Shown: positions 55,898 to 64,000 of the stretch, piece after piece | Layout of the letters: the number at the start of each line of letters is the position of its first letter | Position numbering within the stretch: position 1 is the stretch's first letter | NCBI GenBank assembly: GCA_947496215.1 | Contig: CANMCF010000020.1 | Coordinates: 21,410 to 85,409 of the forward strand | Direction of reading: 5' to 3' | DNA from: an uncultured Bizionia sp. | Lineage (GTDB): Bacteria; Bacteroidota; Bacteroidia; Flavobacteriales; Flavobacteriaceae | Length of the DNA stretch: 64,000 bases | The notes under the pieces: model-generated | What the model saw: only the letters and a program-made list of their open reading frames with translations | The model's database searches: none | What the model was told of the DNA's origin: nothing | Position numbers and translations under genes: made by a program

Positions 55898-58108
55898 ATG
55901 ACTATCAGCACTTTAAATAACATAGATAGAGTTAATCTTCTTTTGGATGATGCTTATCTAAGACGTAATAGTAATTTACCTGAAAGCATAGAGATTGCTA
56001 AAGAGGCGCTTCAAATCAGCAAGCACATTGAAGACAAAGCATCAATTGGTCGAAGTTTAAACCAGTTGTCTTTGTATTATATGATCAACAGTGAATTTGA
56101 GAAATCCAAGGATCATTCAAGAGAAGCCATAGAATGTTTTACATTGTTAAAGGATGAAAGAGGGGTTGCAAATGCCAACTACAACATAGGGAGTGTTCAT
56201 TATAAGACCAATAATTACCATATTGGGTTGACTTATCTCATAAAGGCACTCAAGGTCTACAGAAAACACAATGATTTGTACAATCAATCCAAGGTAGAGA
56301 AGGCGGTAGGTTCCATCTACGAATATATTGGAGATACATACAATGCATTCAAATCCTATAAAAGTTCCATACTGGCAGCTCGGAAGATTTCAAATTTGAA
56401 TTTGGAATCCAACGTTTACAACAATCTCTCCGGACTATTGTTGAAAAAGAAGCTGAATAAATTCGCAATGCGTAGCATAGAGCATTCCATTGGCATAAAA
56501 AAGGAAACAAAAGACATAAGAGGGTATGGTTTTTCTATATATGGTAGGGGGAAAGTGTATTTTGCCGCAGGAGAATATGAAAAGTCTGAATCCGATTTTC
56601 TTGAGGCCATAGCCATTCATAAAGAAGTAGGGGAAAACATAGGAGTAGCTATGGGACTACGAAAGCTAGGGAAACTATATTTTTCGTTGGGACATTTGGA
56701 AAAAGCAGAAGAAGCCATAAAAGAAGGGTTGAATTTGAGCATCAGATTTCAGATGGCTATGATAAAAATAAAGAATTATCATCTTCTGTACTTGATAAAC
56801 AAGAAGAAAAACGACACTGAAAAAGCATTAAAGTATCTAGAAATCTATTTAGAGGAAAAGGAAGCGGTCATCAACACCCAGACATTGAAAGTCATAGAGG
56901 ATTATGACCTGATAAATAAAATGAATGCTTTGGAGAATGAAGCATTGCTTCAAAAAATAAAACAGAAAAGCATAGATAAGAAGAATAGGGCAGAGCAAAG
57001 GTCCATGAGGATAAAACAACAATTCCTGTCTATAATGAGTCATGAGATAAGGACTCCTCTCAATGCAATCACCACCATTATATCCATTCTTGATGACAAG
57101 GTGAAAGAAGAGAACAAGGAGTTGCTTCAAAGCCTTGAATTTGCTTCAAACAATTTGATAAACATAGTCAATGATATTTTGGATTTCACCAAATTGGATT
57201 CCAAAAAATCGAAATTGGAATTGTACAATTCCAATCTTGGAGAGTTATGTGGCAAGGTAATAAACCTACACTCGAATTTGGCCAAAGACAAAGGCTTGGA
57301 CTTGGTTATGGAAAACAACATTCCCAAGGATAGAGGCTATTTGATAGATCAAACGAAAATATCACAAATATTAACCAATCTAATAGGTAATGCCATCAAG
57401 TTTACCGAGAAAGGAAGTGTTGGATTCAATGTGGAGCTATTGGATGAAGGAGAAAGTCATGATACGATAAAATTCACCGTATCCGACACGGGAGAAGGGA
57501 TCTCGGAGCAAGATCTGGTAGAAATTTTTGAAAGCTTCACGCAAGTAAAGCCCATTTTAACCAGAAAACAAGGAGGTACAGGGCTTGGTCTAGCAATCGT
57601 GAAAAGGTTGGTGGAATTGCATAATAGTGAAATAAAGGTGAAAAGCAGGGAGCACGAAGGTTCCGAGTTTTACTTCATACTCAAATTGGAAAAAGGGGAA
57701 AAGATAGTCCTAACCAAGAAAAATAGTTACCTGGAATTAAAGGACAAGCATGTTTTACTTGCAGAAGACACTCCTATTAACTCAATGCTCCTTAAGAAGT
57801 TGCTGTCTAATTGGGGAATAATAACGGATCACGTGGTGAATGGGAAAGAAGCAGTCGAATTTGCCAAGAATAAAAAATACGATTTCATCTTGATGGACAT
57901 CCATATGCCAGAAATGGACGGTCTAGATGCAACGCGTTTAATAAGAACTGTTGATAATTTCAATAGGGATACACCTGTTTTTGCCGTAACGGCAGATGTC
58001 ATGGCAAGTGAGAACAAGTCTGATCTAAAATTGTTCAATGGGATTCTATGGAAACCGATAGAAATAGAAAAACTCTATTCTACCTTGGCAAAGACAATAA
58101 AAAACTAA
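55898..58108 (+). CDS. Soluble hybrid histidine kinase with TPR sensor domain and receiver
   Basis: 736 residues without membrane segments or signal peptide. TPR repeats fill about 1-340 (ANANYNIGSVHYKTNNYHIGLTYLIKALKVYRKH and others), then a coiled coil. HisKA domain with phospho-acceptor His in SHEIRTPLNAI near 379; HATPase_c with NLIGNAIKFTEKG, VSDTGEGIS and GGTGLGLAIVKR (about 480-600). C-terminal receiver with phospho-Asp in FILMDIHMPEMDG near 666. No DNA-binding output is attached, so phosphate must pass to another protein. The track ATG follows a TATTTTG-like promoter. Confidence 0.93.
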   Translation: MTISTLNNIDRVNLLLDDAYLRRNSNLPESIEIAKEALQISKHIEDKASIGRSLNQLSLYYMINSEFEKSKDHSREAIECFTLLKDERGVANANYNIGSVHYKTNNYHIGLTYLIKALKVYRKHNDLYNQSKVEKAVGSIYEYIGDTYNAFKSYKSSILAARKISNLNLESNVYNNLSGLLLKKKLNKFAMRSIEHSIGIKKETKDIRGYGFSIYGRGKVYFAAGEYEKSESDFLEAIAIHKEVGENIGVAMGLRKLGKLYFSLGHLEKAEEAIKEGLNLSIRFQMAMIKIKNYHLLYLINKKKNDTEKALKYLEIYLEEKEAVINTQTLKVIEDYDLINKMNALENEALLQKIKQKSIDKKNRAEQRSMRIKQQFLSIMSHEIRTPLNAITTIISILDDKVKEENKELLQSLEFASNNLINIVNDILDFTKLDSKKSKLELYNSNLGELCGKVINLHSNLAKDKGLDLVMENNIPKDRGYLIDQTKISQILTNLIGNAIKFTEKGSVGFNVELLDEGESHDTIKFTVSDTGEGISEQDLVEIFESFTQVKPILTRKQGGTGLGLAIVKRLVELHNSEIKVKSREHEGSEFYFILKLEKGEKIVLTKKNSYLELKDKHVLLAEDTPINSMLLKKLLSNWGIITDHVVNGKEAVEFAKNKKYDFILMDIHMPEMDGLDATRLIRTVDNFNRDTPVFAVTADVMASENKSDLKLFNGILWKPIEIEKLYSTLAKTIKN

Positions 58109-58144
58109 TGCCATTCAAAAGCGAGTAGTTCTTTCAAATGGCAT
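58108..58144. terminator. Hairpin between the histidine kinase and DUF2807 genes
   Basis: ATGCCATT ... AATGGCAT eight-base stem with a long loop in the convergent gap. There is no good T-run, so termination is only possible. Confidence 0.35.
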
Positions 58145-58169
58145 CAGTTTAACAATTGTATGTCCAATT

Positions 58170-59000
58170 CTATTTTTTTCTTAAGATGGCATTATCTTCA
58201 AATTTTTTCAAATCGATCTTTGGATTACCATAAATGTATGTTTCAGTAGAACCTGAGGCTTCTATTGTTAGGGTTTTGGTTGCTTCAACTGATGCTTCAG
58301 CCCTAGTTTCAAGGGATAGAGCGCAATCTGCTGAAGTTAGCTTTTTACCTGTAAATCGAGAGTTGTTATCTAATCGCAATTCCAAATTGTCTGTATCTCC
58401 TTCAATTTTTGCCGTACTACGTTGGTACATGTCTATTTCAAGGTCGGTGGCATTTATCAAAGCTTCGGTTTTGCTATTCTCACTAAGTTCCAAAGTAACC
58501 TTGTCGGCAGTTACATTCAATCTGTTGCTACTCTTGTCTCCATTGACCAATTTGAATAGATCAGTTTTCAATGTCAAAAATGCTTTCGAAGAGCCTTTGG
58601 TTATCAACGTCAAATTGTCGGATTTTATAGCACTCAAATCACTAATTTCACCATCGTCTTTCAACTCTATGGTATTTAACGATTCTACGGCAGTAACTAT
58701 TATTTCCAGTGTTTTGTTGGAAACGATACGTTTTGTCTTGTTGAATTTCAAACTACCGTCTTGTACGGAAAACTCGATGACATCGTGTAAATTGTCATCG
58801 GCATTGATTTCTACCGATGGTGTCAGACCTTGAGTCAACTTTATTTCAAAGTCATCTCCGATTACGATGCGTTGAAAGGGATCAATCTCCGTAATTACAT
58901 TTGTAACATTTCTACTGCCTTTTATCTTTTGTTTTTTTTGTGAATGGCCACTAAGAATTGTTAGGTTTATAAGTAGTAGTAAGATGATTTTTTTGTTCAT
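58170..59000 (-). CDS. DUF2807 (putative auto-transporter adhesin head) protein
   Basis: 276 residues from the ATG at 59000 (MNKKIILLLLINLTILSG signal peptide); the longer track start at 59027 overlaps the promoter element. Repetitive short beta-strands such as VEINADDNLHDVIEFSVQDGSLKFN and KLTSADCALSLETRAEASVEATKTLTIEASGSTETYIYGNPKI are the DUF2807 beta-solenoid pattern. Probably periplasmic or surface-located. The same fold type follows PspC/PadR genes in many Bacteroidota. Confidence 0.85.
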   Translation of the reverse strand: MNKKIILLLLINLTILSGHSQKKQKIKGSRNVTNVITEIDPFQRIVIGDDFEIKLTQGLTPSVEINADDNLHDVIEFSVQDGSLKFNKTKRIVSNKTLEIIVTAVESLNTIELKDDGEISDLSAIKSDNLTLITKGSSKAFLTLKTDLFKLVNGDKSSNRLNVTADKVTLELSENSKTEALINATDLEIDMYQRSTAKIEGDTDNLELRLDNNSRFTGKKLTSADCALSLETRAEASVEATKTLTIEASGSTETYIYGNPKIDLKKFEDNAILRKK

Positions 59001-59024
59001 TTTTGGGAAATGTTTTAATGAAAA

Positions 59025-59032
59025 CAAATATA
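59025..59032 (-). promoter_or_regulatory. Bacteroidota -7 element (TATATTTG) for DUF2807 gene
   Basis: Plus-strand CAAATATA, 25 bases upstream of the ATG at 59000. It indicates that this gene can be transcribed separately from the PspC gene. Confidence 0.5.
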
Positions 59033-59099
59033 AACAAAAACCATCCCAAACTTGATTAAAAGCTTAAAATGGTTCTGGTACTGTTGGTTTTTTGATTGA

Positions 59100-59153
59100 T
59101 TAAACTAGTATTGCTACAATTATAGCAGCGATTAATTTTGCTAAAGCGATCAT
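59100..59153 (-). CDS. Possible 17-residue hydrophobic peptide in the PspC cluster
   Basis: Below the track cut-off. ATG at 59153, in the AATTAAA-ATG context usual for this genome, encodes MIALAKLIAAIIVAILV followed by TAA. One lysine and otherwise purely aliphatic residues would make a single membrane-spanning or surface-lying helix, like known small membrane-protein regulators. It sits between the PspC gene and DUF2807 gene on the same strand. Expression is unproven. Confidence 0.4.
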   Translation of the reverse strand: MIALAKLIAAIIVAILV

Positions 59154-59220
59154 TTTAATTGGTTTTTATTGATGGTTATGAAATTATGCGTTTTTTACTT
59201 TTTGTAATGGATGTGATTGG

Positions 59221-61065
59221 CTATTCATCGTTTTTACTTTTCTTTTTGGAAGTGATTTCTATTCCATCATCATCTATCTTTACATCCACGTTTTTGCTGC
59301 CAGCTTCAACTCCATCATCATCTATCTTTACTTCTAGGTTGTTAGTTTTGGCTTCTATTCCATCATCATTGATTTGAAGTTTGGAGTTCTCGCCATTTAA
59401 ATCGACCTTGACTTCAAAATCGTCTTCCTCATGGGTGTTATCGTCACAGTCCAAACATCTTGTACTGTTGTTTTCAATTCTCAGATAATGTTCTTCTGTA
59501 CCATTTTCCAAAATATCATTGTAATAGCTGGAATTGCTATGGTAGTTATAAGTGTTATCATCTGCATAGAGGGTAGTTCCAATTGGAAGATACAATGTGA
59601 CTTCTATCTCTTGATCTCTAAATCTTTCATTGCTAGGTATTATGAAGTGATTGTCCAAAGTCAATTCTTTATTCGACAAACTGTAATGGTAAGATATGTT
59701 TTCAGCTCTTTCCTTGGCTATTTTATGGGAGTTCCCTCTGGCGGTTTTCATCACCTTGACCTTTGCGACACTGTCTCTTGTGGATTTCACTATGAGTCTA
59801 ACATCATGGGAATAGGTTACCTTTTCCCCATTTTCATTGAATCCAGTGTTAAACCCAGAACTTCTATAAAAACGATCGGCATAGTAATCGTTCCCTTTCA
59901 TGGAAACAACCAAAGTGTCGTTGGCTGTGATACCTTCAAATTTTTCGGTATTTACCGTGGCACCTTTTTCTTTGTAGGACATACCTTGTTTTACAGCAAA
60001 CACGATAAGTGTGATCAAGCATATTAACCAAACACCCAACAGTGCAGACTTGGCAAAAATGCCAATGGACTTGAGATTGTTTATCAATATCTTCAATCCT
60101 AGATAGAAAATGAAGAAGGCGATGATTCCAATGAAGAAAAACAAGACTATGGATATTACCCAAAGAGGTATTCCGTAAGAGTTCGCCACATCCAACCAGT
60201 CGATTCCTGGAAAGTGAATCGTGTCTACTACGCCAACAGACACCAAACCTATAACTAATCCAATCAAGGTACTTGCTCCAGTTATCATTAATATGATACC
60301 TACGAATTTGGCGAATAACTTCAAAAAGAACATCAAGATATCCGTAAAGGTGTCGAAAAAGGTCTTGGAACTTGATTTTATGCTATTTCCTTGTTTGCTC
60401 AAGTCGACACGTGAAATGCTATCGCTGGCATTGCCTAGACCTTCTTTTAACTTGTTGCCTGCCTTGCTTACATTGTCTGTTGCACTCTGTAAACCGTCAC
60501 GAATTTTTTTTTCGATGTTACTTATGTTTACGGGTTCTCCTGTCATTGCAATTTTTTCCGAAGTCGATACTGCTTCAGGGATTAATATCCATAACAATAT
60601 GTATAGAATCACTCCAGTACCAGCTCCAAAGACCAAAAGAATCCAAGCTAGACGAATCCAAATGGTATCTATGCCAAAATAATGGGCCAATCCAGAGGAA
60701 ACACCTCCAACATACGAGTTTTCCGTATCCCTATATAGTTTTCTGGAATTTGAAGAGCTTCTCTTTGTATATGTATTTGGTTCGTCTTCAAAGATTTCAT
60801 CATCCACAAGGTAGTCTTCAGGTTGCCCCATTATGGAAATGACTTCATCCACTTCTTTGCCACCTATTACTTGCTTGTCGTGTTTCATACGTTCCGCAAA
60901 CAGTTCAGCAATTCTTGCCTCGATGTCTGAAATGATTTCGGATCGCCCTTGAGAATCTGTAAATGAACGTTTTATAGCCTCAAGATAGCGTTGCAATTTT
61001 AAGTACGCATCTTCATCTATGTGAAAAAATATACCTGCTAAATTTATGTTGACTGTCTTATTCAT
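59221..61065 (-). CDS. PspC-domain membrane protein with acidic repeat tail
   Basis: 614 residues. N-terminal DUF-like segment (VNINLAGIFFHIDEDAYLKLQRYL..IEARIAELFAERM). PspC domain with two helices (VGGVSSGLAHYFGIDTIWIRLAWILLVF.. ILLWILIPEA, about 115-165). Further membrane helices follow around 240-360, then a periplasmic beta-rich part. The C-terminus has three imperfect about 17-residue repeats (LQINDDGIEAKTNN / VKIDDDGVEAGSKN / VKIDDDGIEITSKK). Resembles phage-shock/envelope-stress proteins. The start overlaps padR by 8 bases, so PadR likely controls it. Confidence 0.88.
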   Translation of the reverse strand: MNKTVNINLAGIFFHIDEDAYLKLQRYLEAIKRSFTDSQGRSEIISDIEARIAELFAERMKHDKQVIGGKEVDEVISIMGQPEDYLVDDEIFEDEPNTYTKRSSSNSRKLYRDTENSYVGGVSSGLAHYFGIDTIWIRLAWILLVFGAGTGVILYILLWILIPEAVSTSEKIAMTGEPVNISNIEKKIRDGLQSATDNVSKAGNKLKEGLGNASDSISRVDLSKQGNSIKSSSKTFFDTFTDILMFFLKLFAKFVGIILMITGASTLIGLVIGLVSVGVVDTIHFPGIDWLDVANSYGIPLWVISIVLFFFIGIIAFFIFYLGLKILINNLKSIGIFAKSALLGVWLICLITLIVFAVKQGMSYKEKGATVNTEKFEGITANDTLVVSMKGNDYYADRFYRSSGFNTGFNENGEKVTYSHDVRLIVKSTRDSVAKVKVMKTARGNSHKIAKERAENISYHYSLSNKELTLDNHFIIPSNERFRDQEIEVTLYLPIGTTLYADDNTYNYHSNSSYYNDILENGTEEHYLRIENNSTRCLDCDDNTHEEDDFEVKVDLNGENSKLQINDDGIEAKTNNLEVKIDDDGVEAGSKNVDVKIDDDGIEITSKKKSKNDE

Positions 61066-61402
61066 TTTTAGTTGTTTTTGAGCTTGTTACTATGTTAACT
61101 GCGTTTTGTAATTCGTCCCAAGTTGTTGTTAGTTCTTTTAAAAATAGTTTTCCTGTTTCTGTGAGCCCGTAATATTTCCTTGGAGGACCCGATGTTGATT
61201 CCTCCCAACGGTAATTGAGGAGTCCAGCATTTTTAAGTCTAGTAAGCAAAGGGTAGATTGTACCCTCCACTACTAGTAGTTTAGCGTCTTTTAGAGTGCC
61301 TAGGATTTCGGCTACGTATGCATCGTCATCTTTTAATACCGACAATATGCAATACTCCAAAACACCTTTTCGCATCTGTGCTTTTGTGTTTTCTATTTTC
61401 AT
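61058..61402 (-). CDS. PadR-family transcription regulator
   Basis: A 114-residue winged-helix protein: KGVLEYCILSVLKDDDAYVAEILGTL, GTIYPLLTRLKNAGLLNYRWEESTSGPPRKYYGLTETGKLFL (recognition helix and wing), and a short C-terminal helix. PadR proteins usually repress their own operon; here the co-transcribed PspC gene is the likely target. A 67-bp GATT repeat ends only 37 bases upstream of its start codon. Confidence 0.93.
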   Translation of the reverse strand: MKIENTKAQMRKGVLEYCILSVLKDDDAYVAEILGTLKDAKLLVVEGTIYPLLTRLKNAGLLNYRWEESTSGPPRKYYGLTETGKLFLKELTTTWDELQNAVNIVTSSKTTKNE

Positions 61403-61435
61403 ATTTTAAATAGATTAATTTTTAAACTGTTCATT

Positions 61436-61506
<71 letters not shown>

Positions 61507-61521
61507 GAAATTATCTTTGAT

Positions 61522-61968
61522 TCATTTTAAAAAATTAATTGTCAATGGATACTTGTATTGTATGCCGTCTCTAGCCTTCAAGCTTGCTGTTATTATTAAG
61601 ACAAGCTCAAGAATAAACCCTAAAAATGCCAAAACTCCCAAAGAACCTCCTATGTATAGAAGAGGTGATGGTTTGCTTACATTTATGTGAATGCTATCGA
61701 AAAAGTTGATATCCAAAAAATCCAAGTTGTTGAATAAGCCAAATATGAAAAAAGGAACCGTGATCATACCAAGTACCATTGCATACAATAGTATGCTTAT
61801 TTGAAAATTGATTGCTTGTTTGCCGTGATCATCTATGAATTTTGACTTTTCCTTGTTGGCTGTCCATAACACTATTGGCCCAATAAAATTCCCAAATGGA
61901 ATGATGAACCTGGAAAAGGTAGATAGATGTATGAAGGTTGCTATATTCTTGTGATTGTTTTCAGTCAT
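61522..61968 (-). CDS. DUF4870 family membrane protein
   Basis: 148 residues from the ATG at 61968 (MTENNHKNIATFIHLSTFSRFIIPFGNFIGP); the track start is ten codons longer and crosses the promoter. Three to four membrane helices and the family motif DDHGKQAINFQISILLYAMV near 55. Function unknown; often found with PspC/PadR genes. The padR gene follows after the microsatellite. Confidence 0.88.
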   Translation of the reverse strand: MTENNHKNIATFIHLSTFSRFIIPFGNFIGPIVLWTANKEKSKFIDDHGKQAINFQISILLYAMVLGMITVPFFIFGLFNNLDFLDINFFDSIHINVSKPSPLLYIGGSLGVLAFLGFILELVLIITASLKARDGIQYKYPLTINFLK

Positions 61969-61995
61969 TTTAAAAGCATATAATAGTTTCTTATA

Positions 61996-62003
61996 CAAAT
62001 ATA
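61996..62003 (-). promoter_or_regulatory. Bacteroidota -7 element (TATATTTG) for the DUF4870 - padR unit
   Basis: Plus-strand CAAATATA, 28 bases upstream of the ATG at 61968. Confidence 0.55.
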
Positions 62004-62084
62004 TGTCTAAAAGAAGGTATTATGTTACGCATAGTACTAAAAATTAACAAAAAATTAACAATTTAGCATGTCGATTATTTTCGA

Positions 62085-62092
62085 TAATTTTG
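62085..62092 (+). promoter_or_regulatory. Bacteroidota -7 element (TAATTTTG) for the DUF4442 gene
   Basis: TAnnTTTG match 20 bases upstream of the ATG at 62112, divergent to the DUF4870 promoter. Confidence 0.5.
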
Positions 62093-62111
62093 ATTCAAAC
62101 AAAAAGAAGAT

Positions 62112-62570
62112 ATGAAGTTAACACCTAGAAAGATCAATGCTTTTAACCTATTTAAGTTGCCTGCAGTCTATTTTACAGGAGTGAGAGTGAAAACGATTAC
62201 AAGAGAGTCTTGTTCTGTTAGGGTAAGACACAAATGGATTAATCAAAACCCTTTTAAATCGATGTTTTGGGCTGTTCAGGGTATGGCGGCCGAGTTGACG
62301 ACCGGAGCATTGGTATTGATGAAGATAAGGGGAAGCGGAAAGAATATTTCAATGTTGGTCTCCAACAACAATGCTTCATTTACCAAAAAGGCAACTGGTA
62401 AGATTACATTTGAATGCAAAGATGGTAATTTGGTAGATGATGCAATAAATAAAACGATAGAGACTGGTGAAGGACAGACGCTATGGATGCAATCAATAGG
62501 TACCAATGAGAAAGGAGTAGTGGTATCCACCTTTAATTTCGAGTGGTCGGTGAAATTGAAAACAAAATAA
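62112..62570 (+). CDS. DUF4442 (hotdog-fold thioesterase-like) protein
   Basis: A 152-residue soluble protein: FNLFKLPAVYFTGVRVKTITRESCSVRVRHKWINQNPFKSMFWAVQGMAAELTTGALVL matches the DUF4442 type of hotdog fold, related to thioesterases. The polar residues usually needed for catalysis are not certain here, so it may bind acyl-CoA without being an enzyme. Confidence 0.82.
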   Translation: MKLTPRKINAFNLFKLPAVYFTGVRVKTITRESCSVRVRHKWINQNPFKSMFWAVQGMAAELTTGALVLMKIRGSGKNISMLVSNNNASFTKKATGKITFECKDGNLVDDAINKTIETGEGQTLWMQSIGTNEKGVVVSTFNFEWSVKLKTK

Positions 62571-62639
62571 CAATATTTAGATTGTAACAAAATTTGAATA
62601 TATTCAACTAACCAAGTAGTTAATCAAAAAAACAAAACA

Positions 62640-63437
62640 ATGACAGCACACGAAATAGATTATAGAATTTACGGAGAAGAAATGCAATACGTCGAGATCG
62701 AGTTGGATCCTCAGGAAGGCGTGGTTGCAGAGTCAGGAAGTTTCATGATGATGGACGATGGCATCAAAATGGAAACCATATTTGGAGATGGGTCGCAAAA
62801 GGACACTGGGTTCCTAGGGAAGATACTGGGGGCAGGGAAACGTATTCTTACTGGTGAAAGCTTGTTTATGACTGCTTTTTACAATGATCTTACAGGAAAG
62901 CGAAACGTATCTTTCGCATCACCATACCCAGGAAAGATAATACCGATAGATCTAACAGAGTACAGAGGCAAGTTTATTTGTCAGAAAGATGCATTCCTAT
63001 GTGCGGCAAAAGGAGTCAGCATAGGAGCGGAGTTTAGCAAGAAACTTGGAAGAGGATTGTTTGGAGGTGAAGGTTTCATAATGCAGAAATTGGAGGGAGA
63101 TGGTATGGCTTTTGTACATGCAGGTGGAACAATGGCTAGAAAAGTCTTACAAGCAGGTGAGACGCTTCGTGTGGATACTGGTTGTATTGTTGGATTTACT
63201 CAAGACGTAGATTATGACATAGAGTTTGTAGGAGGCATTAAAAATACCATTTTTGGAGGAGAAGGTCTGTTTTTTGCAAAATTGCAAGGGCCAGGAGTTG
63301 TTTATGTACAATCTTTGCCATTTAGTAGATTGGCAGGGCGTGTTTTATCTAGTTTGCCAAGAGGAGGTAAGAGTAAAGGGGAAGGTAGCATCCTTGGTGG
63401 TTTAGGAGACCTTTTGGATGGAGATAATAAGTTCTAG
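62640..63437 (+). CDS. AIM24 / TIGR00266 family protein
   Basis: 265 residues, soluble, glycine-rich beta-helix style: [68 protein letters not shown] and [28 protein letters not shown] are the family's repeated motifs. Related to tryptophan RNA-binding attenuator-like folds by structure; the biological role in bacteria is poorly known. Seventy bases after the DUF4442 gene, probably co-transcribed. Confidence 0.9.
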   Translation: MTAHEIDYRIYGEEMQYVEIELDPQEGVVAESGSFMMMDDGIKMETIFGDGSQKDTGFLGKILGAGKRILTGESLFMTAFYNDLTGKRNVSFASPYPGKIIPIDLTEYRGKFICQKDAFLCAAKGVSIGAEFSKKLGRGLFGGEGFIMQKLEGDGMAFVHAGGTMARKVLQAGETLRVDTGCIVGFTQDVDYDIEFVGGIKNTIFGGEGLFFAKLQGPGVVYVQSLPFSRLAGRVLSSLPRGGKSKGEGSILGGLGDLLDGDNKF

Positions 63438-63588
63438 CCTTAAAAATTATGTTTTTTTTAACTGTTAAAAGTGGGGTGAAATGTTTTTTGAATTCTTTTT
63501 TTTATTACTTTTAATCGGAATAATAAAACACTTTGCCTATAAAAAAAAGCTACTTTTTTAATTTTAACTAAACCCTTATTACTTAATT

Positions 63589-63786
63589 ATGGCAAGAGCA
63601 ATGTTCGAGTACACCAAGACTATACTCAATAAAGTAAGTTTTGATGTTAACTTGTTTTGCAGGGAAGTAGAAAAGGCCCTTGAAAGGTTGTTACCTTATG
63701 AAATACAAGAGCTTAAGATTTATATTGAATCTTTGATACAAAAAAACCCTGACCTAGACCAATGTTTAATTTATCTTAAAGCATAG
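63589..63786 (+). CDS. Small conserved-type helical protein
   Basis: 65 residues, all-helical, opening MARAMFEYTKTILNKVSFDVNLFCREVEKALERLLPYEIQELKIYI. It looks like a widespread flavobacterial small hypothetical protein, cytosolic, with no known function. It has its own terminator. The gap 63438-63588 holds a weak AAAAAAG-CTA-CTTTTTT hairpin and nothing else. Confidence 0.75.
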   Translation: MARAMFEYTKTILNKVSFDVNLFCREVEKALERLLPYEIQELKIYIESLIQKNPDLDQCLIYLKA

Positions 63787-63818
63787 AAAAAAGCGACTTA
63801 CGAGTCGCTTTTTTTATT
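63786..63818. terminator. Terminator after the small helical protein gene
   Basis: AAAAAAGCGACT-TACG-AGTCGCTTTTTTT: perfect stem with A- and T-runs, so it may serve both directions. Confidence 0.88.
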
Positions 63819-63986
63819 ATTGTATGTTTTCAAGAAAAGATTTATCGTTCTAGAAAGTTGTTTGATGATGCTACTTTTGGTAAAAGGGCTATAACTAGTA
63901 TCTTGCAAGAGTTTTATATTACCGTTATTCGTCAGCTCTAGTTTGCGCACAAGGGCAATTGCTAATTCCTTGAAGAAAGTCCAATC
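63798..63986 (-). pseudogene. Start-less open frame at the right edge (possible gene remnant or frameshifted C-terminus)
   Basis: The minus strand is open for 62 codons (DWTFFKELAIALVRKLELTNNG..., ending in a TAA within the terminator) and reads like a real C-terminus. It is preceded by an in-frame TAG at 63987-63989 and has no ATG. The gene may be frameshifted just upstream, or the frame may be chance; the window ends too soon to decide. Confidence 0.25.
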
Positions 63987-64000
63987 CTATCGTAATAGAG

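Overview
The window is AT-rich chromosome from a member of the Flavobacteriaceae (Bacteroidota). The signs are the gliding-motility lipoprotein GldI, a secreted M4 protease with a type IX secretion C-terminal tail, a SusC/SusD pair, an oversized signal peptidase I, the flavobacterial gene order recF / ribH-mutL-rhomboids / lepB-dapB-parB-parA, almost no Shine-Dalgarno sequences, and repeated TAnnTTTG -7 promoter elements. I cannot assign a genus from sequence alone. No insertion sequence, phage, CRISPR array or rRNA was seen; there is one tRNA (Pro, TGG).

Layout. 1-8 kb: truncated DUF3810 gene, pepD, then a minus-strand DHH phosphoesterase - gldI - cyclophilin/FKBP group, ndk and a T9SS-exported M4 metalloprotease. 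8-10.6 kb: two cold-shock genes, DUF721, a small lipoprotein and recF. 10.7-17.4 kb (plus): TPR membrane protein, ribH, two related small membrane proteins, mutL, two rhomboid proteases and an exonuclease/endonuclease-family protein. 17.4-23.3 kb (minus): DUF6122, WbqC family, lepB, dapB, DUF5683, parB, parA. These are mostly housekeeping genes.

23.6-34.6 kb is the unusual part. A tightly coupled minus-strand five-gene operon (about 9.9 kb, visibly more AT-rich than its neighbours) lies between parA and the methylmalonyl-CoA mutase genes. Its first two genes look like pelF (GT4 glycosyltransferase) and pelG (polysaccharide exporter). The third is a secreted PelA-type glycoside hydrolase, the fourth an unrecognised polytopic membrane protein with a C-terminal soluble domain, and the last a 1348-residue protein that appears to join a polysaccharide deacetylase, a TPR scaffold and an outer-membrane beta-barrel in one chain. 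I read this as a divergent Pel-type exopolysaccharide system in which the PelA deacetylase and the PelB scaffold/porin are fused and the usual c-di-GMP receptor (PelD), PelE and PelC are absent. A cluster of GTGAAATA motifs, two of them forming an inverted repeat, lies upstream of the operon.

34.6-42.2 kb (minus): both methylmalonyl-CoA mutase subunits with two lipoproteins between them, a FtsB/DivIC-like protein, uridine kinase, a sugar dehydrogenase/cytochrome c pair, then tRNA-Pro on the plus strand. 42.6-48.4 kb is an accessory stretch: serine hydrolase, membrane-bound AraC regulator, CPBP protease, small outer-membrane-like protein, HxlR regulator and a DUF4405-type membrane protein. 48.4-54.5 kb: a one-gene sensor/regulator divergent from a susCD pair without degradative enzymes. 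54.8-58.1 kb: trxB and a soluble TPR-hybrid histidine kinase. 58.1-62 kb (minus): a DUF4870 - padR - PspC - tiny hydrophobic peptide - DUF2807 cluster carrying a 67-bp GATT microsatellite just upstream of padR. The right end has DUF4442, AIM24-family and small conserved genes, and an open frame without a start codon at the edge.
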